Of a stretch of DNA of 64,000 nt, positions 1 to 8,595 are shown in pieces; the stretch's first letter is position 1; each line of letters opens with the position of its first letter. The DNA comes from a candidate division LCP-89 bacterium (GTDB lineage Bacteria; Electryoneota; B3-LCP). The notes under the pieces are model-generated. The model had not been told where the DNA came from. It ran no database searches and saw nothing but the letters and a program-made list of their open reading frames with translations. A program made the position numbers and the translations under genes. The DNA is taken from contig JALGVT010000020.1 in NCBI GenBank assembly GCA_025774555.1, positions 1 to 64,000 of the forward strand. Reading direction: 5' to 3'.

Positions 1-129
1 AACGGCTGGCGGGATGCAGGTGTGCATGAGGTGACTTTCGATGCGACAGACCTATCATCCGGTATATACTTCTATCGAGTTGAAGCAGGAAAATTCCAGG
101 CGGTCAGGAAGATGGTGCTGGTCAAGTAA
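1..129 (+). CDS. 3' end of a secreted protein with C-terminal sorting/FlgD-like domain (partial)
   Basis: Frame 1 reads NGWRDAGVHEVTFDATDLSSGIYFYRVEAGKFQAVRKMVLVK*, a typical T9SS type-A-like CTD ending; stop at 127-129. Confidence 0.8.
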   Translation, partial: NGWRDAGVHEVTFDATDLSSGIYFYRVEAGKFQAVRKMVLVK

Positions 130-163
130 AAAGGTAAAAGGCAAAAGGTAAAAGTAATAAGGG
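129..163. repeat. Heptanucleotide tandem repeat (AAAAGGY)n, intergenic
   Basis: aaaaggt/aaaaggc/aaaaggt/aaaagta/ataaggg read as consecutive 7-mers directly after the stop codon. Confidence 0.75.
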
Positions 164-212
164 GCGGTCTTCGGGGCTGCCTCTTTGTTTCTGGTTAAGC
201 ATCGATAATAGT

Positions 213-1751
213 ATGGCACGGTATCGTAAATATCTGTTCACGGTTCTCTGTTCACGGTTCACCGTCTTCTGTCTTCTGTTTACCGTTTACTGTTTACCAT
301 CCTTTGCACAACAGGAATACGAGATCACCATAGAGACAACTCTGGGAGATACGACGGAGACCTTCTGGCTGCAGATTCCCGCTATGTATCAACCAACAGA
401 ATCCTGTCCGCTGCTGATAGGTTGGCATCAGTGGGGCGGCAATCACCTGGAAATCAAATATCAAACCGACTTCGATTCCATCGGTAATGCCAGGGAATGG
501 ATTGTGGCATGCCACCATGGAGCATGTGGCACGCACTGGAACAACCAGCCCACGCAATCGCACGTTGTCGATATGATCGCCTGGATCGAGGACTACTATG
601 CCGTCGATACTGAACGGATCTATATGGTCGGATCATCCATGGGCGGCGCGGCGGCTATGATCTTTGCGAACAATCATCTTGATCCTGATAGACCAATGGT
701 GGCTGCCGCCGCATCGATGTCAGGCATACAGGATTGCGAAAGACGTTTTTACGAACAGGGCATCAACAACAGCATGATTGCCAGCTTCGGCGGCACGCCT
801 GCGGAAGTTCCCTTTGAATATCACCGGAATTCCGCCATCTACTTTGATGACTACTCCGAAAGCATGCACTATAACGCATCTCACCTGCCGCTCTATTTGA
901 CCTTCGGGCGCGCCTGGACAGATTCCATCTGGCGCAGGCATGCCGAAGATCTTTACGATGTGATGGTGGATATTTCGGATACGGTGGTGATTTACGAATC
1001 AGGTCTTGCCGGGCACGGCTGGACAGGCTGTGAAGAAGAGCTTATCTGCGATTTTTTCGAAAATTTCACGGCGAACAGGTATCCTCAGGAGATTGAAATA
1101 AACGCTGACCAAGAAGGAGACTGGTATTGGGCGGATATAACCATGCGCGATCCAGTGGGATCGTTTGCCATGTTCAGCGGGACTGTAAATACAGCCTCGT
1201 CGCAGTGCGAATTCACCATGACCTGTAATGTGGCGTCTGCTTCGCTTAACCTGCAATCTGTCGGCTTCACATACCCGGCAGACGCTTTTTACTGCCAATG
1301 GAATATCCTGGATGGAGAACCCGCTCAGTTGCTTTTCGAAGACCTTCCCGGCGAACCATTTGAAATCAGAAAAAACAATCTGATATACCACGATTGGTCT
1401 TACAATCCGACAGATTCGACTCTGACTCTGGATGGAGAAAGCAGTGGTTTCTATTCTGTTTATCTCGACTATTGGGCGGCGCCGCGCTATCCAATAAAAT
1501 TGGAAGCTCCGCCTTTTACAATCAACGGAACCACAGAGACCGGTATAAACTATCAGCTTGCAGCATCTGGGATTTTCAGTTGGAAACTATATAACGCATT
1601 AGGTCGAAAAGTTTGCTCGAATACACCTGCATTATCACACAAAGGGTACGATAGTATCATTCTGCCGCCCGGTTTATCAAGCGGGATTTATATTATCATT
1701 TACCAGTTGAATGAATCACAAGGTGCATACAGAGTAGCTTTTATGAAATAA
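213..1751 (+). CDS. Secreted alpha/beta-hydrolase (esterase/PHB-depolymerase-like) with C-terminal sorting domain
   Basis: 512 aa; hydrophobic N-terminus, MVGSSMGGAAAM nucleophile elbow (GxSxG), C-terminal LSSGIYIIIYQLNESQGAYRVAFMK. Confidence 0.75.
   Translation: MARYRKYLFTVLCSRFTVFCLLFTVYCLPSFAQQEYEITIETTLGDTTETFWLQIPAMYQPTESCPLLIGWHQWGGNHLEIKYQTDFDSIGNAREWIVACHHGACGTHWNNQPTQSHVVDMIAWIEDYYAVDTERIYMVGSSMGGAAAMIFANNHLDPDRPMVAAAASMSGIQDCERRFYEQGINNSMIASFGGTPAEVPFEYHRNSAIYFDDYSESMHYNASHLPLYLTFGRAWTDSIWRRHAEDLYDVMVDISDTVVIYESGLAGHGWTGCEEELICDFFENFTANRYPQEIEINADQEGDWYWADITMRDPVGSFAMFSGTVNTASSQCEFTMTCNVASASLNLQSVGFTYPADAFYCQWNILDGEPAQLLFEDLPGEPFEIRKNNLIYHDWSYNPTDSTLTLDGESSGFYSVYLDYWAAPRYPIKLEAPPFTINGTTETGINYQLAASGIFSWKLYNALGRKVCSNTPALSHKGYDSIILPPGLSSGIYIIIYQLNESQGAYRVAFMK
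234..296 (+). repeat. Heptanucleotide tandem repeat (CYGTTYA-like, 9 units) inside the signal peptide coding region
   Basis: ctgttca cggttct ctgttca cggttca ccgtctt ctgtctt ctgttta ccgttta ctgttta; encodes 7-aa periodic LFTVLCS/RFTVFCL/LFTVYCL. Confidence 0.9.
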
Positions 1752-1911
1752 TCGAATTTTAATATGATTTATTGCGAATAGCGGTGGTGGGACTGTGACA
1801 GCAATGCCGTCAGCCATCAATCCAGGTCTGAATATGTTTGCAGATTTGTTTCAGATTTAGTAATTTTAAGTCGATATAAAGATGGACAGGTATTTCTGAT
1901 CTGAAGGAAAA

Positions 1912-2994
1912 ATGCCGCTATATAGACAGTTCACAGAAGCTTTCAACCGTCATCGGGTGTCAGACCTTGAGATATGGATAACTCTCATCGGGCTCCTGGC
2001 ATTGGGACTCGCGCTTATCGCCCGAAGCATGTGGAAGCAGAGGGAAATAAAGAATCGGCGGAAAGGCGATACCCTGCGGCGTTTTATTGTTCAGTGTGAA
2101 GAGATAGGGCTGTTTCCGGATGAAATTGCCTTTATTAAAGCCAAAGCCAAGAAAATCAATTTCGAACTAAACAGCGGTCTGATGGGATCAAACGCAGTCT
2201 TTGACAGATTTGCGGTGAGTGTTATCAATAGCGCTGATAAAAAGCACTTGCAGGAGTGCAATACTGAATTGCATTCTATCAGAAACAAATTCGGATTTAA
2301 ACCACCTCCTCGAGGTTTCCCTTTAAGCTCGACCCGAGAGCTGACAGCAGGACAGGCGATATTCATGATTCTCCCCACGGATGTTTTTCTTGAAGCGCGC
2401 GTAACTGAAGTTGATGAGTTGTCTCTAAACCTGAAGCTCCAAGCAGGGTATCCGCGAGCGAGCCTTACGCCCGGTATGCAGGTTTATCTGCATTTCAACC
2501 GTATCGCTGACGCAAGGTATTCTGGTCCCTCAGAAATTATAAAAACAAATTCTGATGAAAGAGGGATATTCGTTACCCTTCAACACTGCAGCTCTTTGCA
2601 CCGGGATCAGCGGCGTCAGGACTTCAGAATTGATGAGGATCGTTCAGTCAGCATCTGGGTTTTAGACGAGGAGACGAAGGATCTAGACGATCCCATCCGT
2701 GCGATATCCAAGCGTATTCCGGTCAGAGCAATCCTGGAAGACATTTCCGGCGGTGGCGCTTCGATAATATTTGAACGCAGCCTGCCCGCAAATGAAAGCA
2801 TCGTTGTCAATCTTGATCCATCCGGTAATTACGGATTGCCTCTTATTCGAGGAACCGTTCTTCGTTCTAATCGCAGAGGACGCACTGATAAATGGGCGCT
2901 ATCTGTAAGGTTTGAGGACTTGAAACCATCGGAACATCAGAAGATAGTCAATCACGTTTTTCTAAAAGAACGAGACTTATTAAACATTGCCTGA
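1912..2994 (+). CDS. Membrane-anchored PilZ-domain protein (predicted c-di-GMP effector)
   Basis: 360 aa; one N-terminal TM, RRQDFRIDEDRSV and DISGGGASIIF resemble the PilZ RxxxR and D/NxSxxG motifs. Confidence 0.75.
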   Translation: MPLYRQFTEAFNRHRVSDLEIWITLIGLLALGLALIARSMWKQREIKNRRKGDTLRRFIVQCEEIGLFPDEIAFIKAKAKKINFELNSGLMGSNAVFDRFAVSVINSADKKHLQECNTELHSIRNKFGFKPPPRGFPLSSTRELTAGQAIFMILPTDVFLEARVTEVDELSLNLKLQAGYPRASLTPGMQVYLHFNRIADARYSGPSEIIKTNSDERGIFVTLQHCSSLHRDQRRQDFRIDEDRSVSIWVLDEETKDLDDPIRAISKRIPVRAILEDISGGGASIIFERSLPANESIVVNLDPSGNYGLPLIRGTVLRSNRRGRTDKWALSVRFEDLKPSEHQKIVNHVFLKERDLLNIA

Positions 2995-3114
2995 TCATCC
3001 CTATTGCCCTCTAAAACCTGCCCCGGTCATTCCTGAAATACTAAATTTAGCAGGGAAAATCGTTACCATTTCAAGAGTATAATACCTTTTCCTCATTAAA
3101 AGACTGAAAAAACA

Positions 3115-3143
3115 TTGACACTTGAGTTAAGATTAACTATATT
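3115..3143 (+). promoter_or_regulatory. Sigma70-like promoter upstream of the histidine kinase
   Basis: TTGACA (3115-3120) - 17 nt - TATATT (3138-3143), about 130 bp upstream of the start codon. Confidence 0.6.
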
Positions 3144-3273
3144 TCACTGACTCATTGTAAAGATAAGTGAGACACGGCTTTTCATACCGTTTTTAGCGTT
3201 ACTTCCTTGATGTTCACATCAGAGAAATAGGATTGTTAAGACAGGATGTGAATCAACACAAAGGGACGACTTA

Positions 3274-4515
3274 ATGCCGGATTCACTGGTGAATGAAGCA
3301 CAATCTAAAACTTTCCAATCAAAAGCTTTTACAGATTCTGAACAACGAACTGTAAAAGCCCTGAGCAAAATGGATCTATTCCAGGCTGTGATGAAATGTA
3401 TGCGGCAGGGGATTGTCTGCATTGATCCATCAGGGTTTGTGATTGAAGTAAATGAGTTCGCCGAAAAGCTTCTCCAGAAGAGCAACGGCGACATCATCGG
3501 GCGGCCCATCTTCGAACTTCATCCGGAACATATTAACGAGCAGTTGCAGCCCCTCTGGGATGAACTCGTTGCCAATCCATCCAGAGATCTGAAACTGAAT
3601 GATGAATGGTATGATGACCGTTGGATAGAAATACGCTTTTCGGCGCTGACAGACCAGCAGGGAAACTCTCTGGGCGTGATCGCCAATTACATTGAGCAGA
3701 CCGAAAAGAGGCAGCTTGAACAAAAGCAGCGCTCATTAGAACTCAAACTCATCCAGGAACACAAGCTCTCCGCAATCGGCATCCTTGCGTCGGGTATTGC
3801 ACACAATCTTAACGGTCCACTTTCTATTATTATCGGCTATATGGATCTACTCGCCGCCCGCAACTCCGAATTTGAGGAACTGTCAATTATTCTGGCTCAA
3901 GGTGAAAGAATGAAAGATATCATCAGCAATATGATGATAAAGAGCCGCCATGAACAAGATACTCGCAAAAAATCTATTAATCTGAATACACTCCTGCAGA
4001 ACGAACTGAAATTCCTCGAAGCTAACCTCGAATTTAAGCATCACATCGATAAACAGTACGAGTTTTCGCACAATCTGCCATGCATCTACGGTATATACAG
4101 CGATTTTTCGCAATGCTTTCTGAATATCATAAATAATGCCATCGATGCGATGTATAATTCGCCGGTGAAAACACTTCGGGTTATAACCGACTTCGACAGC
4201 GAAAATATTTATATCACAATCAAGGATACTGGATACGGACTGGATCCACAGGATGCTCACAAGCTGTTTAACCCATTTTTTACAACCAAACCTCCGGTCA
4301 GCGAAAGCGAATCCGAACAGCCGACAGGCACCGGTTTGGGGCTGTCGAGCGCTTATCAATTAATTAGAACATATAATGGCGCCATCTATGTCGATGGTGC
4401 GCCTGAGAAAGGCGCAGAATTCGAAGTCGTTATTCCGATTGAAGAAAACCGCCTACCACAGGTGAATGAAGTTTCGCTTGCAGACCTCGACGCAGACCCA
4501 ATGGACGAAATATAA
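3274..4515 (+). CDS. PAS-domain sensor histidine kinase (soluble)
   Basis: 413 aa; PAS-like N-terminus, H-box GILASGIAHNLNGPLSII, N-box NIINNAIDAM, G-boxes DTGYGLDP and GTGLGLSSAYQL. Confidence 0.9.
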   Translation: MPDSLVNEAQSKTFQSKAFTDSEQRTVKALSKMDLFQAVMKCMRQGIVCIDPSGFVIEVNEFAEKLLQKSNGDIIGRPIFELHPEHINEQLQPLWDELVANPSRDLKLNDEWYDDRWIEIRFSALTDQQGNSLGVIANYIEQTEKRQLEQKQRSLELKLIQEHKLSAIGILASGIAHNLNGPLSIIIGYMDLLAARNSEFEELSIILAQGERMKDIISNMMIKSRHEQDTRKKSINLNTLLQNELKFLEANLEFKHHIDKQYEFSHNLPCIYGIYSDFSQCFLNIINNAIDAMYNSPVKTLRVITDFDSENIYITIKDTGYGLDPQDAHKLFNPFFTTKPPVSESESEQPTGTGLGLSSAYQLIRTYNGAIYVDGAPEKGAEFEVVIPIEENRLPQVNEVSLADLDADPMDEI

Positions 4516-4538
4516 TCTCAGAATGGAACATTGATAAA

Positions 4539-4765
4539 GGGGCTGTCTAAAGAGTAACTTTTGTAGTCATTGCTATAGCTGTTAACTAATTCGTGGACAA
4601 GAATCGTTAACTTCTATAATTGCGAGGAATCCGTCAGCCAACGGATGACGAAACAATCTCTTGTATTGTATAGCTTTGGAGATTGCTTTGACCCAATAAA
4701 TTGGGTCTCGTGACGAAGGCATTCCTTCGGGGCAATGACCGTCAATAGACTTTTTGGACAGTCCC
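4539..4765. mobile_element. MITE-like/palindromic repeat element, copy A (imperfect terminal inverted repeats)
   Basis: GGGGCTGTCTAAAGAGT at 4539-4555 and ACTTTTTGGACAGTCCC at 4749-4765 (14/17 complementary); internal palindrome GACCCAATAAATTGGGTC; shares core with 47010-47181. Confidence 0.75.
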
Positions 4766-4817
4766 TATACTCTCAGTATTGCCTACGCTTTCGTCTGGCT
4801 GTATTATATAGTCTGGA

Positions 4818-5243
4818 TTACTTCTTGACTGCTTCAATCATTTCCACCGGCAGCCAATTATCCATATTGCCGTAGTTGCTCTTGTCGATAGGGAAGGGAT
4901 TTATCTCTTCGACGTCGGCTATTTCCACGAGAACCAGGTAACGTTTGCCGCTCCAGCGGTCAATCTGTGCTTTGGTCAACTGCAGCTTATCCTGCTGGCT
5001 CTCTACTAACAGCGCCGATTCGTCGCGCATAAGCATCGGTGAATTATAGATGTAGATGACTTTCGCCTTCGCTCTAACCAGTCCCTTGCCATCGTTTTTG
5101 ATAAAGTAGAGAAAGTCACCGGCAGTGACTCTGCCATAGGGCATTTTTCTGCCCGCCGCCCCACGTATGATCATTGTTTTTGTGCCACTCAGAAGCTTAT
5201 CGAGTTCCTTCGCCTTCGTGTCCAAATACACAACGTGATCCAT
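4818..5243 (-). CDS. ASCH/PUA-like domain protein
   Basis: 141 aa; KAKELDKLLSGTKTMIIRG...GRVTAGDFLYFIKNDGKGLVRAKAKV pattern; AGGGGG ribosome-binding site upstream. Confidence 0.6.
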   Translation of the reverse strand: MDHVVYLDTKAKELDKLLSGTKTMIIRGAAGRKMPYGRVTAGDFLYFIKNDGKGLVRAKAKVIYIYNSPMLMRDESALLVESQQDKLQLTKAQIDRWSGKRYLVLVEIADVEEINPFPIDKSNYGNMDNWLPVEMIEAVKK

Positions 5244-5269
5244 AATACCCCCTATACATCTGTGTGAGG

Positions 5270-5737
5270 TTATAGCCGATCTGCCCCGTCCGGTTTTGAT
5301 TGATTGGGATGATCGATTTTCATCAAGTTGAATAAAGTCTCCCCAAGATCGGACAACGAAATCGGTTTTCGCAAGATCGCATCCGGCTGGACAGAAATGT
5401 CGCTTTTAATGTTTTCAGATGACAAACCTGTCATCAAAACGACAGGAATGTCAGTATATTTCAGCCGTATCTGTGCCAACAATTCATAGCCATCCATGCC
5501 AGGCAGATTGATATCCGTCAGAATCAGATCGGGGATATCATCTGGATTGTTTAGCCGATTCAGCGCGCTTCGTCCCTCCGCTTCAGTTATGACGCTGCAA
5601 CCGCATAGGGATAGATACTGTCCGAGCATTTTTCTCAGTCCGGGTTCGTCTTCAACGATCAGGACGGTCTTATTCACTACGCTATTTGAACTCGCCTGAT
5701 TCACGTTCAGTTTCTTCGGATTTGAGACGGGATGCAA
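5270..5737 (-). CDS. Response regulator receiver protein
   Basis: 155 aa; VLIVEDEPGLRKML, DLILTDINLPGMDGYELL, PVVLMTG, ILRKPIS. Start uncertain (TTG at 5737 or downstream GTG). Confidence 0.88.
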   Translation of the reverse strand: MHPVSNPKKLNVNQASSNSVVNKTVLIVEDEPGLRKMLGQYLSLCGCSVITEAEGRSALNRLNNPDDIPDLILTDINLPGMDGYELLAQIRLKYTDIPVVLMTGLSSENIKSDISVQPDAILRKPISLSDLGETLFNLMKIDHPNQSKPDGADRL

Positions 5738-7008
5738 TAATCAACAGGGATACGCTGCGTCTGACCTGAGAACGGTTCAACTGTCGGTTTGAGCCATTGC
5801 CCACCGCCAGCAGTTGACCCGCTCGTTGTTTCGATGGGCATTGCGTGAACTTCGATGCACCATTCCCATATCGCAATCTGTTCTATGGTCAAGTACGTCG
5901 GTTCAATCTCCCAGGCGAGGAATGAATATCCGCCGAGGTTGCTGCTGTCGAAATAGGGCATTGGGAAGATGATCGGAATCCAGTTGATCTGGTAGTAACC
6001 CGCAAAGAATATGGGAAGATCGAGCTGCCAATCGACAGACCAGATGCTCCAGCCGGAAATAGGATTGAGGGCTGGCGTCCAGTACCGCAGGTCATCCAGA
6101 TCGGGCCAATAGCTGCCGTAAGGATCAAGTTGGGAATCCCAACAGAAGAAAGAGATGTCATCGAAGGCGTCCGGCAGGGAATAGAGTTGCACCGCAACGC
6201 TGTCTATCTTATATTCGATCCAATCGTCGGGACGATCAAAGCGAACGATGTAGAAATAATCCACAGGTCGTGGTGAGTAATAGCCTGATGTCTGTGTAGT
6301 ATGCGAGAACCAGCCGCCACCAACGTCTCCATTATCCGCTGCCAGTACTACTTGCTTGCTTTCGCTACCGGTCGTAATCGTCAACGTCGCGTAGATCAGT
6401 TGTAAAGGCGCATTGTCCCGGTCGAAACTAACTACAACTTGAGTTTCTTCTACGGTTTCTCCAGAATCGGGAATAATTGAGAAGAGCGAATTATCTACCG
6501 ATGCCGACCATTTGAGTGTGTCCTGTCCCGCATTGAAGATGTTCATCTGCAGGTCGTTTTCGCTGAAGCCGAAATCCAGCGCGTCCGGCAGTTCACCGAT
6601 CACGGGATTCGATGAATAGGTCGCATAGAGCGGAATGGTAAGATCACCGGCATTAGATTCGACTTCGATTGCTCCCATGTTAAAGCCGGGGTCTAACTGG
6701 CTGCGGTTCAACTCGACTAACACGGTGAAGGAGTTCAGCGACGTTGTCGTGCCGGAATCGAGGGAGACTTCGATCCAATCGGGTATCCCCGTAAGATACC
6801 ATGCCAGAGTATCCCCGCCTTCATTGGATATTATAAGTTCCCTGATAATTCCATCAAGTCCGAAGTCCAGAGTATCCGGGGAGACGTCCAGTACGGGATA
6901 GGATGGAGTTGACGGGACATAGCCGCTGGGATTGTTTGTCCCGCATCCTGCCAGCATAAAAGCAAGAGCGACGCAACTAATCAGAAACGATTTGGTTTGA
7001 CATTTCAT
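5707..7008 (-). CDS. Secreted lipoprotein with BACON/ASH-like Ig domains
   Basis: 433 aa; lipobox FMLAGCGTNN; repeated LDVSPDTLDFG...LIISNEGGDTLAW / LDFGFSENDLQMNIFNAGQDTLKW. Confidence 0.7.
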   Translation of the reverse strand: MKCQTKSFLISCVALAFMLAGCGTNNPSGYVPSTPSYPVLDVSPDTLDFGLDGIIRELIISNEGGDTLAWYLTGIPDWIEVSLDSGTTTSLNSFTVLVELNRSQLDPGFNMGAIEVESNAGDLTIPLYATYSSNPVIGELPDALDFGFSENDLQMNIFNAGQDTLKWSASVDNSLFSIIPDSGETVEETQVVVSFDRDNAPLQLIYATLTITTGSESKQVVLAADNGDVGGGWFSHTTQTSGYYSPRPVDYFYIVRFDRPDDWIEYKIDSVAVQLYSLPDAFDDISFFCWDSQLDPYGSYWPDLDDLRYWTPALNPISGWSIWSVDWQLDLPIFFAGYYQINWIPIIFPMPYFDSSNLGGYSFLAWEIEPTYLTIEQIAIWEWCIEVHAMPIETTSGSTAGGGQWLKPTVEPFSGQTQRIPVDYCIPSQIRRN

Positions 7009-7071
7009 AAGTCTAAATATAGTTAAGGAGCCGTATTATTGCAAGCGAATTATTTCAGCTTTGGGAAATAA

Positions 7072-8163
7072 TCATCTTGTTTGAATGATGGCGATATGCG
7101 AACCATGCACCAGATTTCGATGACCGTGGACGATTAAGCGGTCGCCGCGATGCAAGCCCTGTTCGACGATAATTCTATTGCCGATTTCAGGACCCAGTTG
7201 AACGTGCCTGCGGATTGCAAATCTGCCCTGGTCATCTGTCAAGAAAACGGCTCCGTCCGGTCCCCGGCGCTCGATCAGTACGTCGCTGGGTATCAGGACG
7301 GTTTTTTGTCTGTATTCACCCTCAATATTCACCATTACTTCAGTTCCCATAGTAATTGCTCCGCCGGGATTTTCGAAGAGAACGTCAGCAGTGAAGGGAA
7401 GTTCTACATTGCCCCCGGAGACGCTTTTGGATATAACTTCACCCTCAAAAGGCAGCGCCAGTTCATCCATGGGGGTGACGACAGCTGCATCTCCAATAGC
7501 AATATGAAAATATTCTGTCTCATGCATGTTCACACTGGCAATTGCATTGGGACTGATATTTATAATTTCACCGATTGACTGCCCACCTGAGACAGAATCG
7601 CCATGGCTGATTGACCATTCCCGCACCTTGCCGTCGCAGGGCGCGATTAGAAAAGGATTTTTCAGCGATTTTTTGGCGTAGAAATAAAAATTCCTCAGAA
7701 GGTTGGTCTTTTCCTCCTCCGCCTTGAACTCCTCTTCGGAAATACTGCCTTCATCGAGGAGTTCCTGCAAACGCTCCAGATTGGATCTAGCTTTCATCAG
7801 AGCGAGACCATTTTCCACCCACTCCTTTGTCAACCAGGTAACAGCCAGTAAAGCAAGAGTGTCACCTTTTTGCACCCTGCTTCCAGCGGGACTGTAAATC
7901 GCTCCTACTTCTCCGGCAGTTAAAAAGGATAGTTTTTCCTGATTGAGAGGATAAACAACTCCGCGGCAGAGGATAGGACGATCTACCATCTCCTCGATAA
8001 TCATCGTTGTCATAACGGGATGATGGACGTTGATCCGTTCATCTGTCGTATCGTTTCCGTCGTTGCCGCAGCCGCACAGGATGATGGTCAGCAAGCCCGG
8101 AATGAGACGGAAACGTATGCGATGTTTCCAGTATCTTTTCATAACGAGTATCAGTGATAGCAA
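7072..8163 (-). CDS. RND/HlyD-type membrane fusion (periplasmic adaptor) lipoprotein
   Basis: 363 aa; lipobox ILCGCGND; YPLNQEKLSFLTAGEVGAIYSPAGSRVQKGDTLALL and IAPCDGKVREWSISHGDSVSGGQSIGEI biotinyl-lipoyl-like halves. Confidence 0.85.
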   Translation of the reverse strand: MLSLILVMKRYWKHRIRFRLIPGLLTIILCGCGNDGNDTTDERINVHHPVMTTMIIEEMVDRPILCRGVVYPLNQEKLSFLTAGEVGAIYSPAGSRVQKGDTLALLAVTWLTKEWVENGLALMKARSNLERLQELLDEGSISEEEFKAEEEKTNLLRNFYFYAKKSLKNPFLIAPCDGKVREWSISHGDSVSGGQSIGEIINISPNAIASVNMHETEYFHIAIGDAAVVTPMDELALPFEGEVISKSVSGGNVELPFTADVLFENPGGAITMGTEVMVNIEGEYRQKTVLIPSDVLIERRGPDGAVFLTDDQGRFAIRRHVQLGPEIGNRIIVEQGLHRGDRLIVHGHRNLVHGSHIAIIQTR

Positions 8164-8373
8164 ATATATGATTAAATTTGTTTAAATGTACAGCATTACA
8201 GTGGAAAAGTCAAGAGAGTTACGCATGACTGCAGTGAACTGAAATCCCCTTAATTTGCCCTTGGGGTTGTTAACATTGGGGTCGGGGATGATCCACGACT
8301 ACGGTATTCAGAAGAAGAACGTAACAAATGGTTGTAGCCCTTGAGCTGGTGATGTGCGAGGCGTCCCATTGTT

Positions 8374-8503
8374 CAAGGGGTAACCACCCCTTGTTGAAGC
8401 ATGTTGCCAGGCAGGGAGATTCTTCGATTCACTTCGTTCCGCTCAGAATGATATTATCCCTCTTGGAACAGTCTGCTTTCTGTGGACGTGACAAAGCACG
8501 TCC
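8374..8503. repeat. Mosaic of short palindromic repeat modules
   Basis: CAAGGGG-TAACCA-CCCCTTG (8374-8393) and GGACGTG-ACAAAG-CACGTCC (8484-8503), with gagattcttcgattcacttcgttccgctcagaatgat between. Confidence 0.65.
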
Positions 8504-8595
8504 CTGCGTTTCAAGCGACGGTAATATGAACCGGGGAACAACAGCCTCTCATCATGAGTTAGGCGAGTGAACCGATAGCAGCCCGAGGGATTTTT

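Noticed and set aside
1752-1911. Possible riboswitch upstream of the PilZ protein
   Set aside because: I could not recognise a c-di-GMP (GEMM) or other riboswitch consensus in the leader.
3883-4359. 158-aa minus-strand ORF
   Set aside because: Antisense to the catalytic domain of the histidine kinase, whose motifs are unambiguous.
8328-8570. 80-aa + strand ORF
   Set aside because: Reads through short palindromic repeats and has no protein-like pattern.
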